Source: Blastomonas aquatica
GTDB lineage: Bacteria > Pseudomonadota > Alphaproteobacteria > Sphingomonadales > Sphingomonadaceae
NCBI RefSeq assembly: GCF_014639875.1
Contig: NZ_BMGD01000002.1
Span: forward strand, 310,001-374,000
Direction of reading: 5' to 3'
Length of the DNA stretch: 64,000 nt
The position numbers and the translations under genes were made by a program. The notes beneath the pieces are model-generated. The model had not been told where the DNA came from. It searched no databases and worked only from the letters and a program-made list of their open reading frames with translations. The stretch's first letter is position 1; each line of letters begins with the position of its first letter. Shown here piece after piece: positions 36,685 to 45,449 of the stretch.

Positions 36685-37074
36685 ATGAACCTCATCCAGA
36701 CGCTCGAAGCAGAAGCTATCGAGGCATTCAAGGCTACCAAGACCATCCCCGAATTCCGCGCTGGCGATACCCTGCGGGTCGGCGTTCGCGTCGTCGAAGG
36801 CGACCGTACCCGTATTCAGAATTACGAAGGCGTGTGCATTGCACGTTCGAACCGGGGCCTCGGCTCCAACTTCACCGTGCGCAAGATTTCGTTCGGTGAA
36901 GGCGTCGAGCGCGTATTCCCGCTCTATTCGCCCAACATCGATTCGATCACCGTGGTGCGCCGCGGCGTGGTGCGTCGTGCGAAGCTCTATTACCTGCGTG
37001 GCCTGACCGGCAAACGCGCACGTATTGCAGAGCGCCGCGACAACCGTCCCGCCAAGGGCAGCACCGAAGCCTGA
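36685..37074 (+). CDS. rplS: 50S ribosomal protein bL19
   Basis: 129 residues. [44 protein letters not shown] is typical bL19, located at the 30S-50S interface. Last gene of the rpsP-rimM-vapBC-trmD-rplS group and followed by a strong terminator at 37101. Confidence 0.97.
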   Translation: MNLIQTLEAEAIEAFKATKTIPEFRAGDTLRVGVRVVEGDRTRIQNYEGVCIARSNRGLGSNFTVRKISFGEGVERVFPLYSPNIDSITVVRRGVVRRAKLYYLRGLTGKRARIAERRDNRPAKGSTEA

Positions 37075-37100
37075 TCGTTCGCGACAGACTTTGATCTAGC

Positions 37101-37131
37101 AAAAGGGCGGTCTGCAAAGGCCGCCCTTTTT
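37101..37131 (+). terminator. Rho-independent terminator after rplS
   Basis: AAAAGGGCGG and CCGCCCTTTT form a perfect 10-bp stem around a 10-base loop, with T residues following. It closes the ribosomal operon. Confidence 0.85.
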
Positions 37132-37352
37132 CGTTGTTGTCCGGTCCATTCGCAGATCCGGCGCTCGCTGCCCGGGTCGCGACGGGCGGAATATTCTGCG
37201 AACTCTTTGCATTCATATGGGTGCTTTGTTTCGTAAGCTGCAGCTGATGCGCAACAATGTCTTCACACTGCCGCATCATCGCCACTCGCAGCTTGTATTG
37301 CCGGGGCTGAGCCGCTAGGCGCCCCGGTGCATTGCACTGAAGGAATTGATCC

Positions 37353-38378
37353 GTGGGTTATCGAGTAGTCGTTGTCGGCGCGACCGGAAATGTCGGTCGC
37401 GAAATGCTGGCCATCCTGGCGGAGCGCGAATTCCCGATTGATGAAATCGCTGCTGTCGCGTCTTCGCGCTCGACCGGCACCACGGTCGAGTTCGGCGACA
37501 CCGGCAAGATGATCAAGGTGCAGAACATCGAGCACTTCGATTTCACCGGCTGGGACATGGCGCTGTTTGCCGCAGGGTCTGCCGCGACCAAGATCTACGC
37601 CCCCAAAGCGGCCTCTCAGGGCTGCGTGGTGATTGATAACAGCTCGCTCTATCGCATGGAGCCCGATGTTCCGCTGATCGTTCCCGAAGTGAACCCCGAT
37701 GCGATCGACGGCTACAAGGCGCGCAACATCATCGCCAACCCCAATTGCTCGACCGCGCAGCTGGTCGTAGCGCTCAAGCCGCTGCACGATGCCGCGACGA
37801 TCAAGCGCGTCGTCGTTTCGACCTACCAGTCGGTATCGGGTGCAGGCAAGGAAGGCATGGACGAGCTTTTCGAGCAGTCGCGCAACATCTTCGTCGGCGA
37901 CAGCGCCGAGGCGAAGAAGTTCACCAAGCAGATCGCCTTCAACGTCATTCCGCATATCGATGTCTTCCTCGACGATGGTTCGACCAAGGAAGAGTGGAAG
38001 ATGGTGGTCGAGACCAAGAAGATCCTCGACCCCAAGATCAAGCTGACTGCGACCTGCGTGCGCGTGCCGGTGTTCGTCGGCCATTCCGAGGCGGTGAATA
38101 TCGAGTTCGAGAATGAGCTGAGCGCCGAAGACGCGCAGAAGATCCTGCGCGAGGCGCCTGGCATCATGCTGGTCGACAAGCGCGAGGACGGCGGATACGT
38201 GACGCCGGTCGAATGCGTCGGCGATGGCGCGACCTATATCAGCCGGGTGCGTGATGACAGCACGGTCGAGAACGGCATCTCCTTGTGGTGCGTGTCTGAC
38301 AACCTGCGTAAGGGCGCTGCCCTGAACGCGGTGCAGATCGCCGAACTGCTGGGCAGAAGGCATTTGAAAAAGGGCTGA
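37353..38378 (+). CDS. asd: [21 protein letters not shown] dehydrogenase
   Basis: 341 residues, GTG start at 37353. Makes aspartate semialdehyde for lysine, threonine, methionine and diaminopimelate. VVVGATGNVGREMLAIL is the NADP-binding start, NPNCSTAQLV holds catalytic Cys132, and RVPVFVGHSEAVNIEFE the substrate-binding region. The 220-base gap upstream, after the rplS terminator, has no gene I can support. A DsbA-fold isomerase gene begins 21 bases downstream. Confidence 0.96.
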   Translation: MGYRVVVVGATGNVGREMLAILAEREFPIDEIAAVASSRSTGTTVEFGDTGKMIKVQNIEHFDFTGWDMALFAAGSAATKIYAPKAASQGCVVIDNSSLYRMEPDVPLIVPEVNPDAIDGYKARNIIANPNCSTAQLVVALKPLHDAATIKRVVVSTYQSVSGAGKEGMDELFEQSRNIFVGDSAEAKKFTKQIAFNVIPHIDVFLDDGSTKEEWKMVVETKKILDPKIKLTATCVRVPVFVGHSEAVNIEFENELSAEDAQKILREAPGIMLVDKREDGGYVTPVECVGDGATYISRVRDDSTVENGISLWCVSDNLRKGAALNAVQIAELLGRRHLKKG

Positions 38379-38389
38379 CCTTATGTCAC

Positions 38390-38411
38390 TGTCAATGTCA
38401 TGACATTGACA
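38390..38411. promoter_or_regulatory. Perfect 22-bp palindrome spanning a start codon
   Basis: TGTCAATGTCA is followed at once by its reverse complement TGACATTGACA, with no spacer. The start codon of the next gene (38400-38402) is at the centre. No Shine-Dalgarno sequence is visible in the usual place. As DNA it could be an operator; as RNA it would hide the start codon. Confidence 0.55.
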
Positions 38412-39050
38412 GCCGACATCTTCTGGTCGTTTCGATCGCCCTACAGCTATCTGGCGACCCGCCGGTATCGTGCGCTCGCCGAGCGGTATGATCTGACGCT
38501 CAATCTGCGTCCGGTCTATCCGCTCGCTGTGCGTCAGCCGGATTTCTTCGAGAAGAACCATCCCAGCTGGCTGCGTTACACGCTGACCGATGTGTTCCGG
38601 CTGGCCCAGTATCTGGATATTCCGTTCGGATCACCGCGCCCCGATCCGATCGTTCAGGACATGGCGACCCGCACGATCGCGGCGGAACAGCCCTATATCT
38701 TTCGGATCACCCGGATGGGGCAGGCGGCGTCACGCGCCGGCAAAAGCCTTGCCTTTTGCGACGAGGTTTCGCGGTTGATCTGGGGCGGGGCCACCAACTG
38801 GCATGAGGGCGACCACCTGGCACAAGCCGCCGAGCGAGCCGGACTGGATCTCGCCGTGCTCGATGCCATCGCATTGGCAGAAGCCGGAACGCTGGATGCG
38901 GAGATCGCCGCCAACCAGGAAGCGCTCGAGATGGCGGGCCATTGGGGCGTGCCGACCCTGGTGTTCGAGGGTGAGCCGTTTTTCGGTCAGGATCGGATCG
39001 ATCTTGCCATCTGGCGCATGGAGCAGGCTGGCCTTAAAGAGCGGGGATGA
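38400..39050 (+). CDS. 2-hydroxychromene-2-carboxylate isomerase-family (DsbA-fold) protein
   Basis: 216 residues. FWSFRSPYSYLATRRYRALA at the start and GVPTLVFEGEPFFGQDRIDL at the end match the glutathione-dependent isomerase branch of the DsbA/thioredoxin family, with a serine at the active-site position. In aromatic degraders it acts in the naphthalene pathway, but members outside such clusters have unknown substrates. Start at 38400 lies at the centre of a palindrome. The stop overlaps the alpha/beta hydrolase start by four bases. Confidence 0.82.
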   Translation: MTLTADIFWSFRSPYSYLATRRYRALAERYDLTLNLRPVYPLAVRQPDFFEKNHPSWLRYTLTDVFRLAQYLDIPFGSPRPDPIVQDMATRTIAAEQPYIFRITRMGQAASRAGKSLAFCDEVSRLIWGGATNWHEGDHLAQAAERAGLDLAVLDAIALAEAGTLDAEIAANQEALEMAGHWGVPTLVFEGEPFFGQDRIDLAIWRMEQAGLKERG

Positions 39051-39814
39051 CCGCAACAGCCCCCAGCATCACCACGACCCGCATCCGCTCGTTCGACGGC
39101 ACGCAGTTGGCCGTCCACGAAACCGGCGAGGGCAGGGCGCTGTTGCTGCTGCACGGGCTGTTTTCGAGCGCAGAGACCAACTGGATCAAGTTCGGCCATG
39201 CTGCAAAGTTGGCGCAGGCAGGTTTCCGCGTGATCATGCCCGATCTGCGCGCGCATGGGCAGAGCGCCGCGCCGCATGATCCGGCCGCCTATCCGCGCGA
39301 TGTGCTGGTTGATGATGCACTGTCGCTGATCGAGACCTTGGGGCTCGATGATTTCGATCTTGGCGGATTCTCGCTGGGCGCAAGGACCACGGCCAAGCTG
39401 CTGGGTGCAGGCGCGACGCCGCGCAAGGCGATCCTGGCCGGCATGGGCTGGGAAGGGTTGACCGGCTGGGGGCGGCGGCGCGATTTCTTCGTCACCGCGA
39501 TCCACCGGCGCGACGAGGTCAAGCGCGGCGACCCGCATTTCATGGCGGTGGCTTTCATGAAAACGCAGGGGATCGATCCGGTGGCGGCCAGGCTGCTGCT
39601 CGACAGCTTTGGCGATGTCGATACCGATGCGCTGGTGGCACGCGATGTCCCGGTGCTGGTGGTCTGCGGCGCCGACGATTCCGACAACGGTTCGGCGCCC
39701 GAACTCGCGCGGCAGCTCGGCAATGCCACCTATCGCGAGATCAAGGGCACCCACATGTCGAGCGTGCTAGAACCCTCTCTGGCCGAAGAGATGGTTTCAT
39801 TTCTCACGGCTTGA
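39047..39814 (+). CDS. Alpha/beta hydrolase
   Basis: 255 residues. LLLLHGLFSSAETNW forms the oxyanion region, GGFSLGARTTA contains the nucleophilic serine, VLVVCGADDSDNG the acid and KGTHMSSVLEP the histidine. No signal peptide, so cytoplasmic. Translationally coupled (ATGA) to the upstream isomerase-like gene, suggesting a shared small-molecule pathway, not identifiable here. Confidence 0.88.
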   Translation: MTATAPSITTTRIRSFDGTQLAVHETGEGRALLLLHGLFSSAETNWIKFGHAAKLAQAGFRVIMPDLRAHGQSAAPHDPAAYPRDVLVDDALSLIETLGLDDFDLGGFSLGARTTAKLLGAGATPRKAILAGMGWEGLTGWGRRRDFFVTAIHRRDEVKRGDPHFMAVAFMKTQGIDPVAARLLLDSFGDVDTDALVARDVPVLVVCGADDSDNGSAPELARQLGNATYREIKGTHMSSVLEPSLAEEMVSFLTA

Positions 39815-39891
39815 CCGGGAGCCAGCCAGGCCACATCATCCCCGCCATAAGAACGCGCCGAAACGTTGCGCAAATTAGGGGTTAGCCTGAC

Positions 39892-41733
39892 ATGAAACGT
39901 CTCCCATCCATCGTCTCGATCATCGCGCTCGCCGGGGCAGCATGCTCGGTGCCCGCCTTTGCCGACGACGCTGTGCAGCAGAGCGTACCGGCCAAGCCGA
40001 CCGCTGCGGACGCCGAGGCTTTCGTGACTGCGGCCGAGAAGGAGATGTACGATTACATCATCTCCGCCAGCCGGGTGTTCTGGGTCAACGCGACCTACCT
40101 GACCGATGATACCAATGCGCTGGCTGCCGAAACCGGCGCCAAGGGCACCGAGATGCAGGTACGGTTCGCGCTCGAGGCAGCCAAGTACACCAATGTCGCA
40201 GGCCTCAGCGATGAGACCCGGCGCAAGCTCGACAAATTGCGCGGCGGGATCGTTCTGCCTGCGCCAACCACTGAAGGCGCGGCGACCGAGCTCAACACCA
40301 TCGCGACCAACCTGCAGTCGATCTACGGCAAGGGCAGGGGTACGCTCGCTGGCAAGCCGGTCAACGGATCGGACATCGAAGCCGCGATGGGAGACAGCCG
40401 CGACCCTGATCAGCTCAAGGAGATGTGGGCCAGCTGGCACGACAATGTCGGCGCGCCAATGAAGGATGACTACGCGCGAATGGTCGAGATCGCCAACCAA
40501 GGCGCACGTGAGCTGGGATTCAAGAATGTCGGCGCGATGTGGCGCTCGCAATATGACATGAGCGCGGACGAGTTCGCCGCACTGACCGAAAAGCTCTGGC
40601 AGCAGGTCAAGCCGCTGTACGATGATCTGCACTGCTACACCCGCACCAAGCTCAACGAGAAGTACGGCGATGCGGTGCAGGCCAAGACCGGTCCGATCCG
40701 CGCCGATCTGCTCGGCAACATGTGGGCGCAGGAATGGGGCAATATCTATGAGGTCGTCGCGCCCGAGGGGGCGGGCGATATCGGTTATGATGTCACCGAG
40801 CTGCTCAAGGCCAACCAATATGATCCGCTGAAGATGGTCAAGGGCGGCGAGGCATTCTTCTCCTCGCTGGGCTTCGCGCCATTGCCCGAGACGTTCTGGC
40901 AGCGCTCGCAGTTCGTCAAGCCCGCCGATCGCGAAGTGATCTGCCACGCGTCGGCCTGGGATGTCGATAACAAGGACGATATCCGCATCAAGATGTGCAT
41001 CAAGGTGAATGCCGACGACTTCACCACGATCCATCACGAACTGGGGCACAATTATTACCAGCGTGCCTACAATAAGCAGGATACGCTGCATCTCGATGGC
41101 GCCAATGATGGCTTCCACGAGGCGATCGGCGACATGGTGGCGCTGTCGATCACCCCTGATTATCTCGTCGAGATCGGTCTGCTCGACAAGGCCAAGGTGC
41201 CCGGTGCCGACAAGGATCTGGGTCTGCTGCTGCGGCAGGGGATGGACAAGCTTGCGTTCCTGCCGTTCGGCCTGCTCGTTGATCGCTGGCGTTGGGGGGT
41301 GTTCGATGGCAGCATTAAGCCTTCCGGCTACAACGACGCGTGGACCGTGCTGCGCTTGCAGTATCAGGGCATTACTCCGCCGGTCGAGCGCCCGGACGAT
41401 GCTTTTGACGCAGGCGCCAAATATCATATTCCGGGGAACACGCCTTACACACGCTATTTCCTCGCGCGCATTCTGCAGTTCCAGTTCTACAAGGCGGCGT
41501 GCGATATCGCGGGATGGACCGGACCGCTCCACCGCTGCACATTCTATGGCAACAAAGAGGTCGGCAACCGGCTCAATGCGATGCTGGAGATGGGGGCATC
41601 CAAGCCTTGGCCCGATGCGCTCGAGGCCTTCACCGGATCGCGCGAGATGGACGGAACCGCAATGGTCGAATATTTTGCGCCGCTTCAGACCTGGCTCAAG
41701 GAACAGAACAAGGGCAAGCAGTGCGGCTGGTGA
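39892..41733 (+). CDS. Exported M2-family metallopeptidase (angiotensin-converting-enzyme-like dipeptidyl carboxypeptidase)
   Basis: 613 residues with a signal peptide (IVSIIALAGAACSVPAFAD). The zinc site HHELGHNYYQ lies near residues 381-390 and the third ligand is in GFHEAIGDM some 25 residues later. ILWVNATYLTDDTNALA-like and QYDMSADEF segments also fit the family. These enzymes remove C-terminal dipeptides from peptides in the periplasm. It could feed the peptide transporter encoded elsewhere in the window. Stands alone after a 77-base gap. Confidence 0.92.
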   Translation: MKRLPSIVSIIALAGAACSVPAFADDAVQQSVPAKPTAADAEAFVTAAEKEMYDYIISASRVFWVNATYLTDDTNALAAETGAKGTEMQVRFALEAAKYTNVAGLSDETRRKLDKLRGGIVLPAPTTEGAATELNTIATNLQSIYGKGRGTLAGKPVNGSDIEAAMGDSRDPDQLKEMWASWHDNVGAPMKDDYARMVEIANQGARELGFKNVGAMWRSQYDMSADEFAALTEKLWQQVKPLYDDLHCYTRTKLNEKYGDAVQAKTGPIRADLLGNMWAQEWGNIYEVVAPEGAGDIGYDVTELLKANQYDPLKMVKGGEAFFSSLGFAPLPETFWQRSQFVKPADREVICHASAWDVDNKDDIRIKMCIKVNADDFTTIHHELGHNYYQRAYNKQDTLHLDGANDGFHEAIGDMVALSITPDYLVEIGLLDKAKVPGADKDLGLLLRQGMDKLAFLPFGLLVDRWRWGVFDGSIKPSGYNDAWTVLRLQYQGITPPVERPDDAFDAGAKYHIPGNTPYTRYFLARILQFQFYKAACDIAGWTGPLHRCTFYGNKEVGNRLNAMLEMGASKPWPDALEAFTGSREMDGTAMVEYFAPLQTWLKEQNKGKQCGW

Positions 41734-41776
41734 GCGGCGCTGCTTGCCCTTGGTGAAGATCTGCGAGACCGTTTAA

Positions 41777-41799
41777 AGGCCCCGAACATGATGGGGCCT
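41777..41799 (+). terminator. Possible terminator after the M2 peptidase gene
   Basis: AGGCCCC and GGGGCCT pair around a 9-base loop, followed by GCTTTCC. The tail is short of T residues, so this is tentative. Confidence 0.4.
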
Positions 41800-41909
41800 G
41801 CTTTCCTGAAGCGGGGGGCGCCTCTTGCTGGAAAACAGGCCCCGAGGCACCACGCATGAGGGAATCGCACGCGGTACCTATCTTGGGACGTTGATCAACG
41901 CGGGGTTGA

Positions 41910-42485
41910 TCAAAGCGTATCGTATGGCTCTCCCGCTGCTCCGGTGGTCGATGGGACGACAGTCGGATCGACGTAGTCGCTGTTTTCATCAGCGGGGGGC
42001 ACAGTGTCGGTCGTGGTCTTGCGGCTCAACGCGATCGCAGCGGCGATAAGCGCAACGCCACCAACCGCAAGGCCGATCGCAATCGCAGGGTGCGCACGTG
42101 CCTGTTCGGCCGCGTACTTGCCATTCTGGTTGACCTTCTCGGAAAGCTCGCGCGCAGCGATGCTCAGCCGTTCGGATGCATCATGCGCAAATTCTTCCGC
42201 CTTTTCACGCAACGGGCCCATTTCAGTGGTCAGCGCCTTGGCGTTGTCCGAGAGCATCGATGCAGCGGCATTGGCGTTGCGGCGCGCGAGATCCGATGCG
42301 ATACGCGCATTTTCCGAAAGCACTTCGCCTGCCAGCTTGGCGGTTTCAGTGGCCTTCGCACGCAGTTCTTCGCGGTTCTCGTTGACCGTTGCAAAGGCGC
42401 TCGACGCTTCGGTGCGGGCACGTTCGGCGAGGTTCAGCGCATCTTCCTTGATGCGGGCAGCAGCAGTTTTGATGGCGTCGCTCAT
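41910..42485 (-). CDS. Membrane-anchored helical hypothetical protein
   Basis: 191 residues. A long amphipathic, alanine- and glutamate-rich helical region (residues 1-130, e.g. ARIKEDALNLAERARTEASS) is followed by one membrane helix (AIAIGLAVGGVALIAAAIAL) and a short acidic tail (ADENSDYVDPTVVPS). The layout resembles ElaB/YqjD-type DUF883 proteins, which tether ribosomes or other partners to the membrane, but no sequence motif proves kinship. Isolated gene, followed on its upstream side by a terminator shared with sulP. Function unknown. Confidence 0.72.
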   Translation of the reverse strand: MSDAIKTAAARIKEDALNLAERARTEASSAFATVNENREELRAKATETAKLAGEVLSENARIASDLARRNANAAASMLSDNAKALTTEMGPLREKAEEFAHDASERLSIAARELSEKVNQNGKYAAEQARAHPAIAIGLAVGGVALIAAAIALSRKTTTDTVPPADENSDYVDPTVVPSTTGAAGEPYDTL

Positions 42486-42606
42486 AATAATCTCCTTGGG
42501 TTCATCGGATGGGTTACCAATCCGTTGATGGAGGCATTACGCTGCCACTCGGCAAATGTTCCCTGGCGAACGACATAACCACCGCAGATTTCGATGGCGG
42601 GATACG

Positions 42607-42638
42607 AAAAGGCCGCCGGATTGCTCCGACGGCCTTTT
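42607..42638 (-). terminator. Terminator downstream of the SulP gene
   Basis: AAAAGGCCG pairs with CGGCCTTTT around a loop; T runs are present on both strands, so it can work in either direction. It lies 24 bases after the stop of the minus-strand transporter gene. Confidence 0.75.
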
Positions 42639-42661
42639 TCACTTGGGTTGATCGGGTTCGA

Positions 42662-44287
42662 TCAGGCAGCCGGCTCAAGCACCGGCGGGGCTTTTTTTGG
42701 CCCGTCTCCCGGTTGATCGGGGCCGTTGCTGCCCTCGTCCTGCATCTTCTGATAAGGCGAGGCGTAACGGTCGCGCAGGTCCTTCCATTCCATGACCATC
42801 GTTCCGCCGGTCGCATTGTGCTGCTTTTCCCAGGCGCCCAGCATGTCGAGGCATGCGTGGTCGATATGGTCGAGATGTTCGACGTGCACATGCACCGCCC
42901 GACCCGACTTCACCGTCTCGAGCACGCTAGCGAGGCGAGGGATCGAGAAGAACGTTGCCGATCCGTGGAGGAACACATCGGTGCGGTTGGCCATTTCGTT
43001 GTCTTCAAGATCCACCCGAACGTGGGTGAAGGTGTAGACGACCTTGGCCGTCGCCAGCACGAACCCGATGATCACGCCGGTCAGCAGATCGAAAACCACG
43101 ATGCCCAGCAGCGTCGAGAAATAGATGACCAGTTCGACACGGCCATAGGTGGCGATTTTCTTGATCTGCGCAATGTTGACCAGCTTGTAACCGGTATAGA
43201 CCAGGATCGCGGCGAGCGCGGAGGTTGGGATCAACGCCAGCAGCCAGGGCAGTGCAACCACAGTCCCCAGGATCCAGACGCCGTGCATGATGGCCGAAAG
43301 CCGCGTCTTGCCGCCAGCCTGAACGTTGGCAGACGAACGCACGATCACGCCGGTCATCGGCAGCGCGCCAACCGAACCGCACAGCATGTTGCCGATGCCC
43401 TGTGCCCGCAGTTCTTTGTCGTACTTGGTACGGGGCCCGGTGTGCATCTGATCGACCGCCGTGGCGCAAAGCAATGTTTCGGCACTGGCTACAAAGGCGA
43501 AGACAACGCCAAGCAGGATGATGTCCATCGCCAGACCACGCTGCAGCGCTTCCATCGTGGGGATGTTGAGCGAGGCAACGATGTTGTCGGGAACGACCAC
43601 GCGGTTGATGTCGAACCCGGCAAGACCGGCGACTAACGTTCCGACGATCACCGCAATCAGCGGGGCAGGGACCATGGCCAGCGACTTGGGCTTGAACTGG
43701 TTCCAGATCAGGATCGCAGCGATCGTCGCGACGCCCACCATGGCGGCGAGATGATGGCTGTCCATCGCCATCGGGAACACCGCCTTGTAGATCGCTTCAG
43801 GGATCGAAAGCAGATTTTCAAGACCGCTGCCGCGCGGGCTGTCGTCGATCATCACATGGAACTGCGACCCGAGGATCAGCACGCCGATGCCAGCGAGCAT
43901 CCCGTGGATGACCGAAGGCGAAATCGCGCGGAACCACTGGCCCAGACGGGCAACGCCTGCGAGCAGCTGGAGTGCACCAGCGATGAAGCCGACAACACCC
44001 ATCATGATCAGCCCGTGTTCGCTGACCAGCTGGTAGCACAACACGGCAAGGCCAGCGGCAGGGCCGCTGACCTGCAGCGGTGACCCTGCCAGCGAACCAA
44101 CGACGAGGCCGCCGATGATGCCGGTGATCAGACCCAGGGCAGGTGGCGCTCCCGACGCGATGGCAACGCCAAGGCACAGCGGCAATGCCACCAGAAACAC
44201 GACGACAGAGGCGAGCAGGTCTTGCGGCCAGCTCTTCTTCATCGTCTCGAATTCGCCCAACGGGGCTGTAGTCGCAGTCATCTTCAT
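42662..44287 (-). CDS. SulP-family anion transporter, probably bicarbonate
   Basis: 541 residues with 10-12 membrane segments. DLLASVVVFLVALPLCLGVAIASG and GSPLQVSGPAAGLAVLCY are the SulP signatures; a C-terminal STAS-like part follows (HVEHLDHIDHACLDML) and a proline-rich tail. The gene upstream encodes a beta-carbonic anhydrase, 33 bases away on the same strand, and in that setting SulP proteins usually import bicarbonate with sodium. An ArsR-type regulator heads the operon. Sulfate as substrate is less likely in this context. Confidence 0.88.
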   Translation of the reverse strand: MKMTATTAPLGEFETMKKSWPQDLLASVVVFLVALPLCLGVAIASGAPPALGLITGIIGGLVVGSLAGSPLQVSGPAAGLAVLCYQLVSEHGLIMMGVVGFIAGALQLLAGVARLGQWFRAISPSVIHGMLAGIGVLILGSQFHVMIDDSPRGSGLENLLSIPEAIYKAVFPMAMDSHHLAAMVGVATIAAILIWNQFKPKSLAMVPAPLIAVIVGTLVAGLAGFDINRVVVPDNIVASLNIPTMEALQRGLAMDIILLGVVFAFVASAETLLCATAVDQMHTGPRTKYDKELRAQGIGNMLCGSVGALPMTGVIVRSSANVQAGGKTRLSAIMHGVWILGTVVALPWLLALIPTSALAAILVYTGYKLVNIAQIKKIATYGRVELVIYFSTLLGIVVFDLLTGVIIGFVLATAKVVYTFTHVRVDLEDNEMANRTDVFLHGSATFFSIPRLASVLETVKSGRAVHVHVEHLDHIDHACLDMLGAWEKQHNATGGTMVMEWKDLRDRYASPYQKMQDEGSNGPDQPGDGPKKAPPVLEPAA

Positions 44288-44320
44288 GCTCCTGGGGACA
44301 GGGAGGTTATGCTTAAATTA

Positions 44321-44992
44321 TCAGGCAGGACATTCGTGCTTGGCAAGCGCGATCGCGGCCATCTCGCTGGCATAATGTTCATGGACGGGGATGAACGTCT
44401 CGCTGGCCGCGTCATACGCCTTCACATCGCCGGTACGGATGTCATACACCCAGCCGTGCAGCTGAAGTTCGCCTGCTGCCATGCGCGCGGCGACCGAAGG
44501 GTGGGTCTTGAGGTGGTTGAGCTGCAGGATGACATTCTGTTCGAGCAGCAGGTTCATCTTGTCGGCATCGTCAAGATCGGCACCGATCTGGTTGACCACC
44601 TCGACCGCGGCGCGGGTATAGCCCAGCCATTCGCGGACATGGGGCAGTCCGTCGAGCCCGGCAAGGTTCATCGCGCCCTTCATTGCACCGCATTCGGTAT
44701 GGCCGCACACGACAATGTGCGGGACCTTGAGCGCTGCGACGGCAAATTCGATCGAAGCGGTCATGCCGCCGGTCTGCTGGGTGTGCGGGGGAACGATGTT
44801 TCCGGCATTGCGGCAGATGAACAGCTCGCCCGGTTCGGTCTGGGTAATCATCGCGGTTTCAATGCGCGAATCCGAGCAGGTGATGAACAGGGCTTCGGGC
44901 GATTGGCCCTTGGCGAGGCTTTCGAACAGCTCCTGCTTCTCGGGGAAGACTTCGGTTTGAAAGCGGACGACGCCGGCGGCGAAATGGGGCAT
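44321..44992 (-). CDS. Beta-class carbonic anhydrase
   Basis: 223 residues. Interconverts carbon dioxide and bicarbonate. Zinc ligands are Cys39 and Asp41 (ITCSDSRIE), His98 and Cys101 (VVCGHTECGAM). The ATG at 44992 has AAGGAG seven bases upstream, and the upstream extension of the frame into the regulator gene is spurious. Encoded between the ArsR-type regulator and SulP transporter, so a bicarbonate supply or pH role is likely. Confidence 0.93.
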   Translation of the reverse strand: MPHFAAGVVRFQTEVFPEKQELFESLAKGQSPEALFITCSDSRIETAMITQTEPGELFICRNAGNIVPPHTQQTGGMTASIEFAVAALKVPHIVVCGHTECGAMKGAMNLAGLDGLPHVREWLGYTRAAVEVVNQIGADLDDADKMNLLLEQNVILQLNHLKTHPSVAARMAAGELQLHGWVYDIRTGDVKAYDAASETFIPVHEHYASEMAAIALAKHECPA

Positions 44993-45030
44993 GGGGAGGC
45001 TCCTTTGAATGGGGGGAAGGATAGGGAATG

Positions 45031-45372
45031 TCAGGACCAGAGTTCGCGCACCTCGCGCAATTCTCCAGCCAAGGCTGCGGGGGCTCTGGCCTCGACAAAG
45101 GCCAAGCCGTCGGTGATCCAGCCCGCGATCTGCGGCTGGGAAAGGCTGTAGAGATGCTGCCTGCCGCAACGCCGCTCCTCAACCATGCGCGCGGTGCGCA
45201 ACAGGCTGAGATGCTGGGAAAGCCGGGCAGGCGGCAGGTTGAGCCTCTCGGCCAACGTATTGACGTCACACTCGCCCGTACGCAGTTCCTCGATCAGACG
45301 GATCCGGTCGGGGTGCGCGACGAGCTTGAAGAATTCGGCCAGCTCTCGGGCGATATGGACACGGTGTGGCAT
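45031..45372 (-). CDS. ArsR/SmtB-family transcriptional regulator
   Basis: 113 residues. A winged helix-turn-helix with FFKLVAHPDRIRLIEELRTGECDVNTLAERL then PPARLSQHLSLLRTARMVEERRCGRQHLYSL. The metal-type motif ELCVCDL is absent (the segment reads GECDVNTL), so a redox or metabolite signal is possible. It precedes the carbonic anhydrase gene by 38 bases and probably controls the operon through the palindrome at 45414. The start at 45372 gives the family length. Confidence 0.85.
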   Translation of the reverse strand: MPHRVHIARELAEFFKLVAHPDRIRLIEELRTGECDVNTLAERLNLPPARLSQHLSLLRTARMVEERRCGRQHLYSLSQPQIAGWITDGLAFVEARAPAALAGELREVRELWS

Positions 45373-45413
45373 CTTCGCATAGCTGACGGAAGTGATGGAA
45401 TGCGTCAACTCAT

Positions 45414-45433
45414 ATCTGCAAATATATGCAGAT
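45414..45433 (-). promoter_or_regulatory. Candidate ArsR-family operator
   Basis: ATCTGCA and TGCAGAT form a perfect inverted repeat around six A/T bases, 42 bases upstream of the regulator start. Its shape (7-6-7, AT-rich centre) is that of ArsR/SmtB operators. It is the only AT-rich stretch nearby. Confidence 0.6.
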
Positions 45434-45449
45434 GTAACGGTAACCGGGC

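Noticed and set aside
36947-37285. Minus-strand frame after rplS
   Set aside because: It runs through the rplS gene and its terminator and has no ribosome site.
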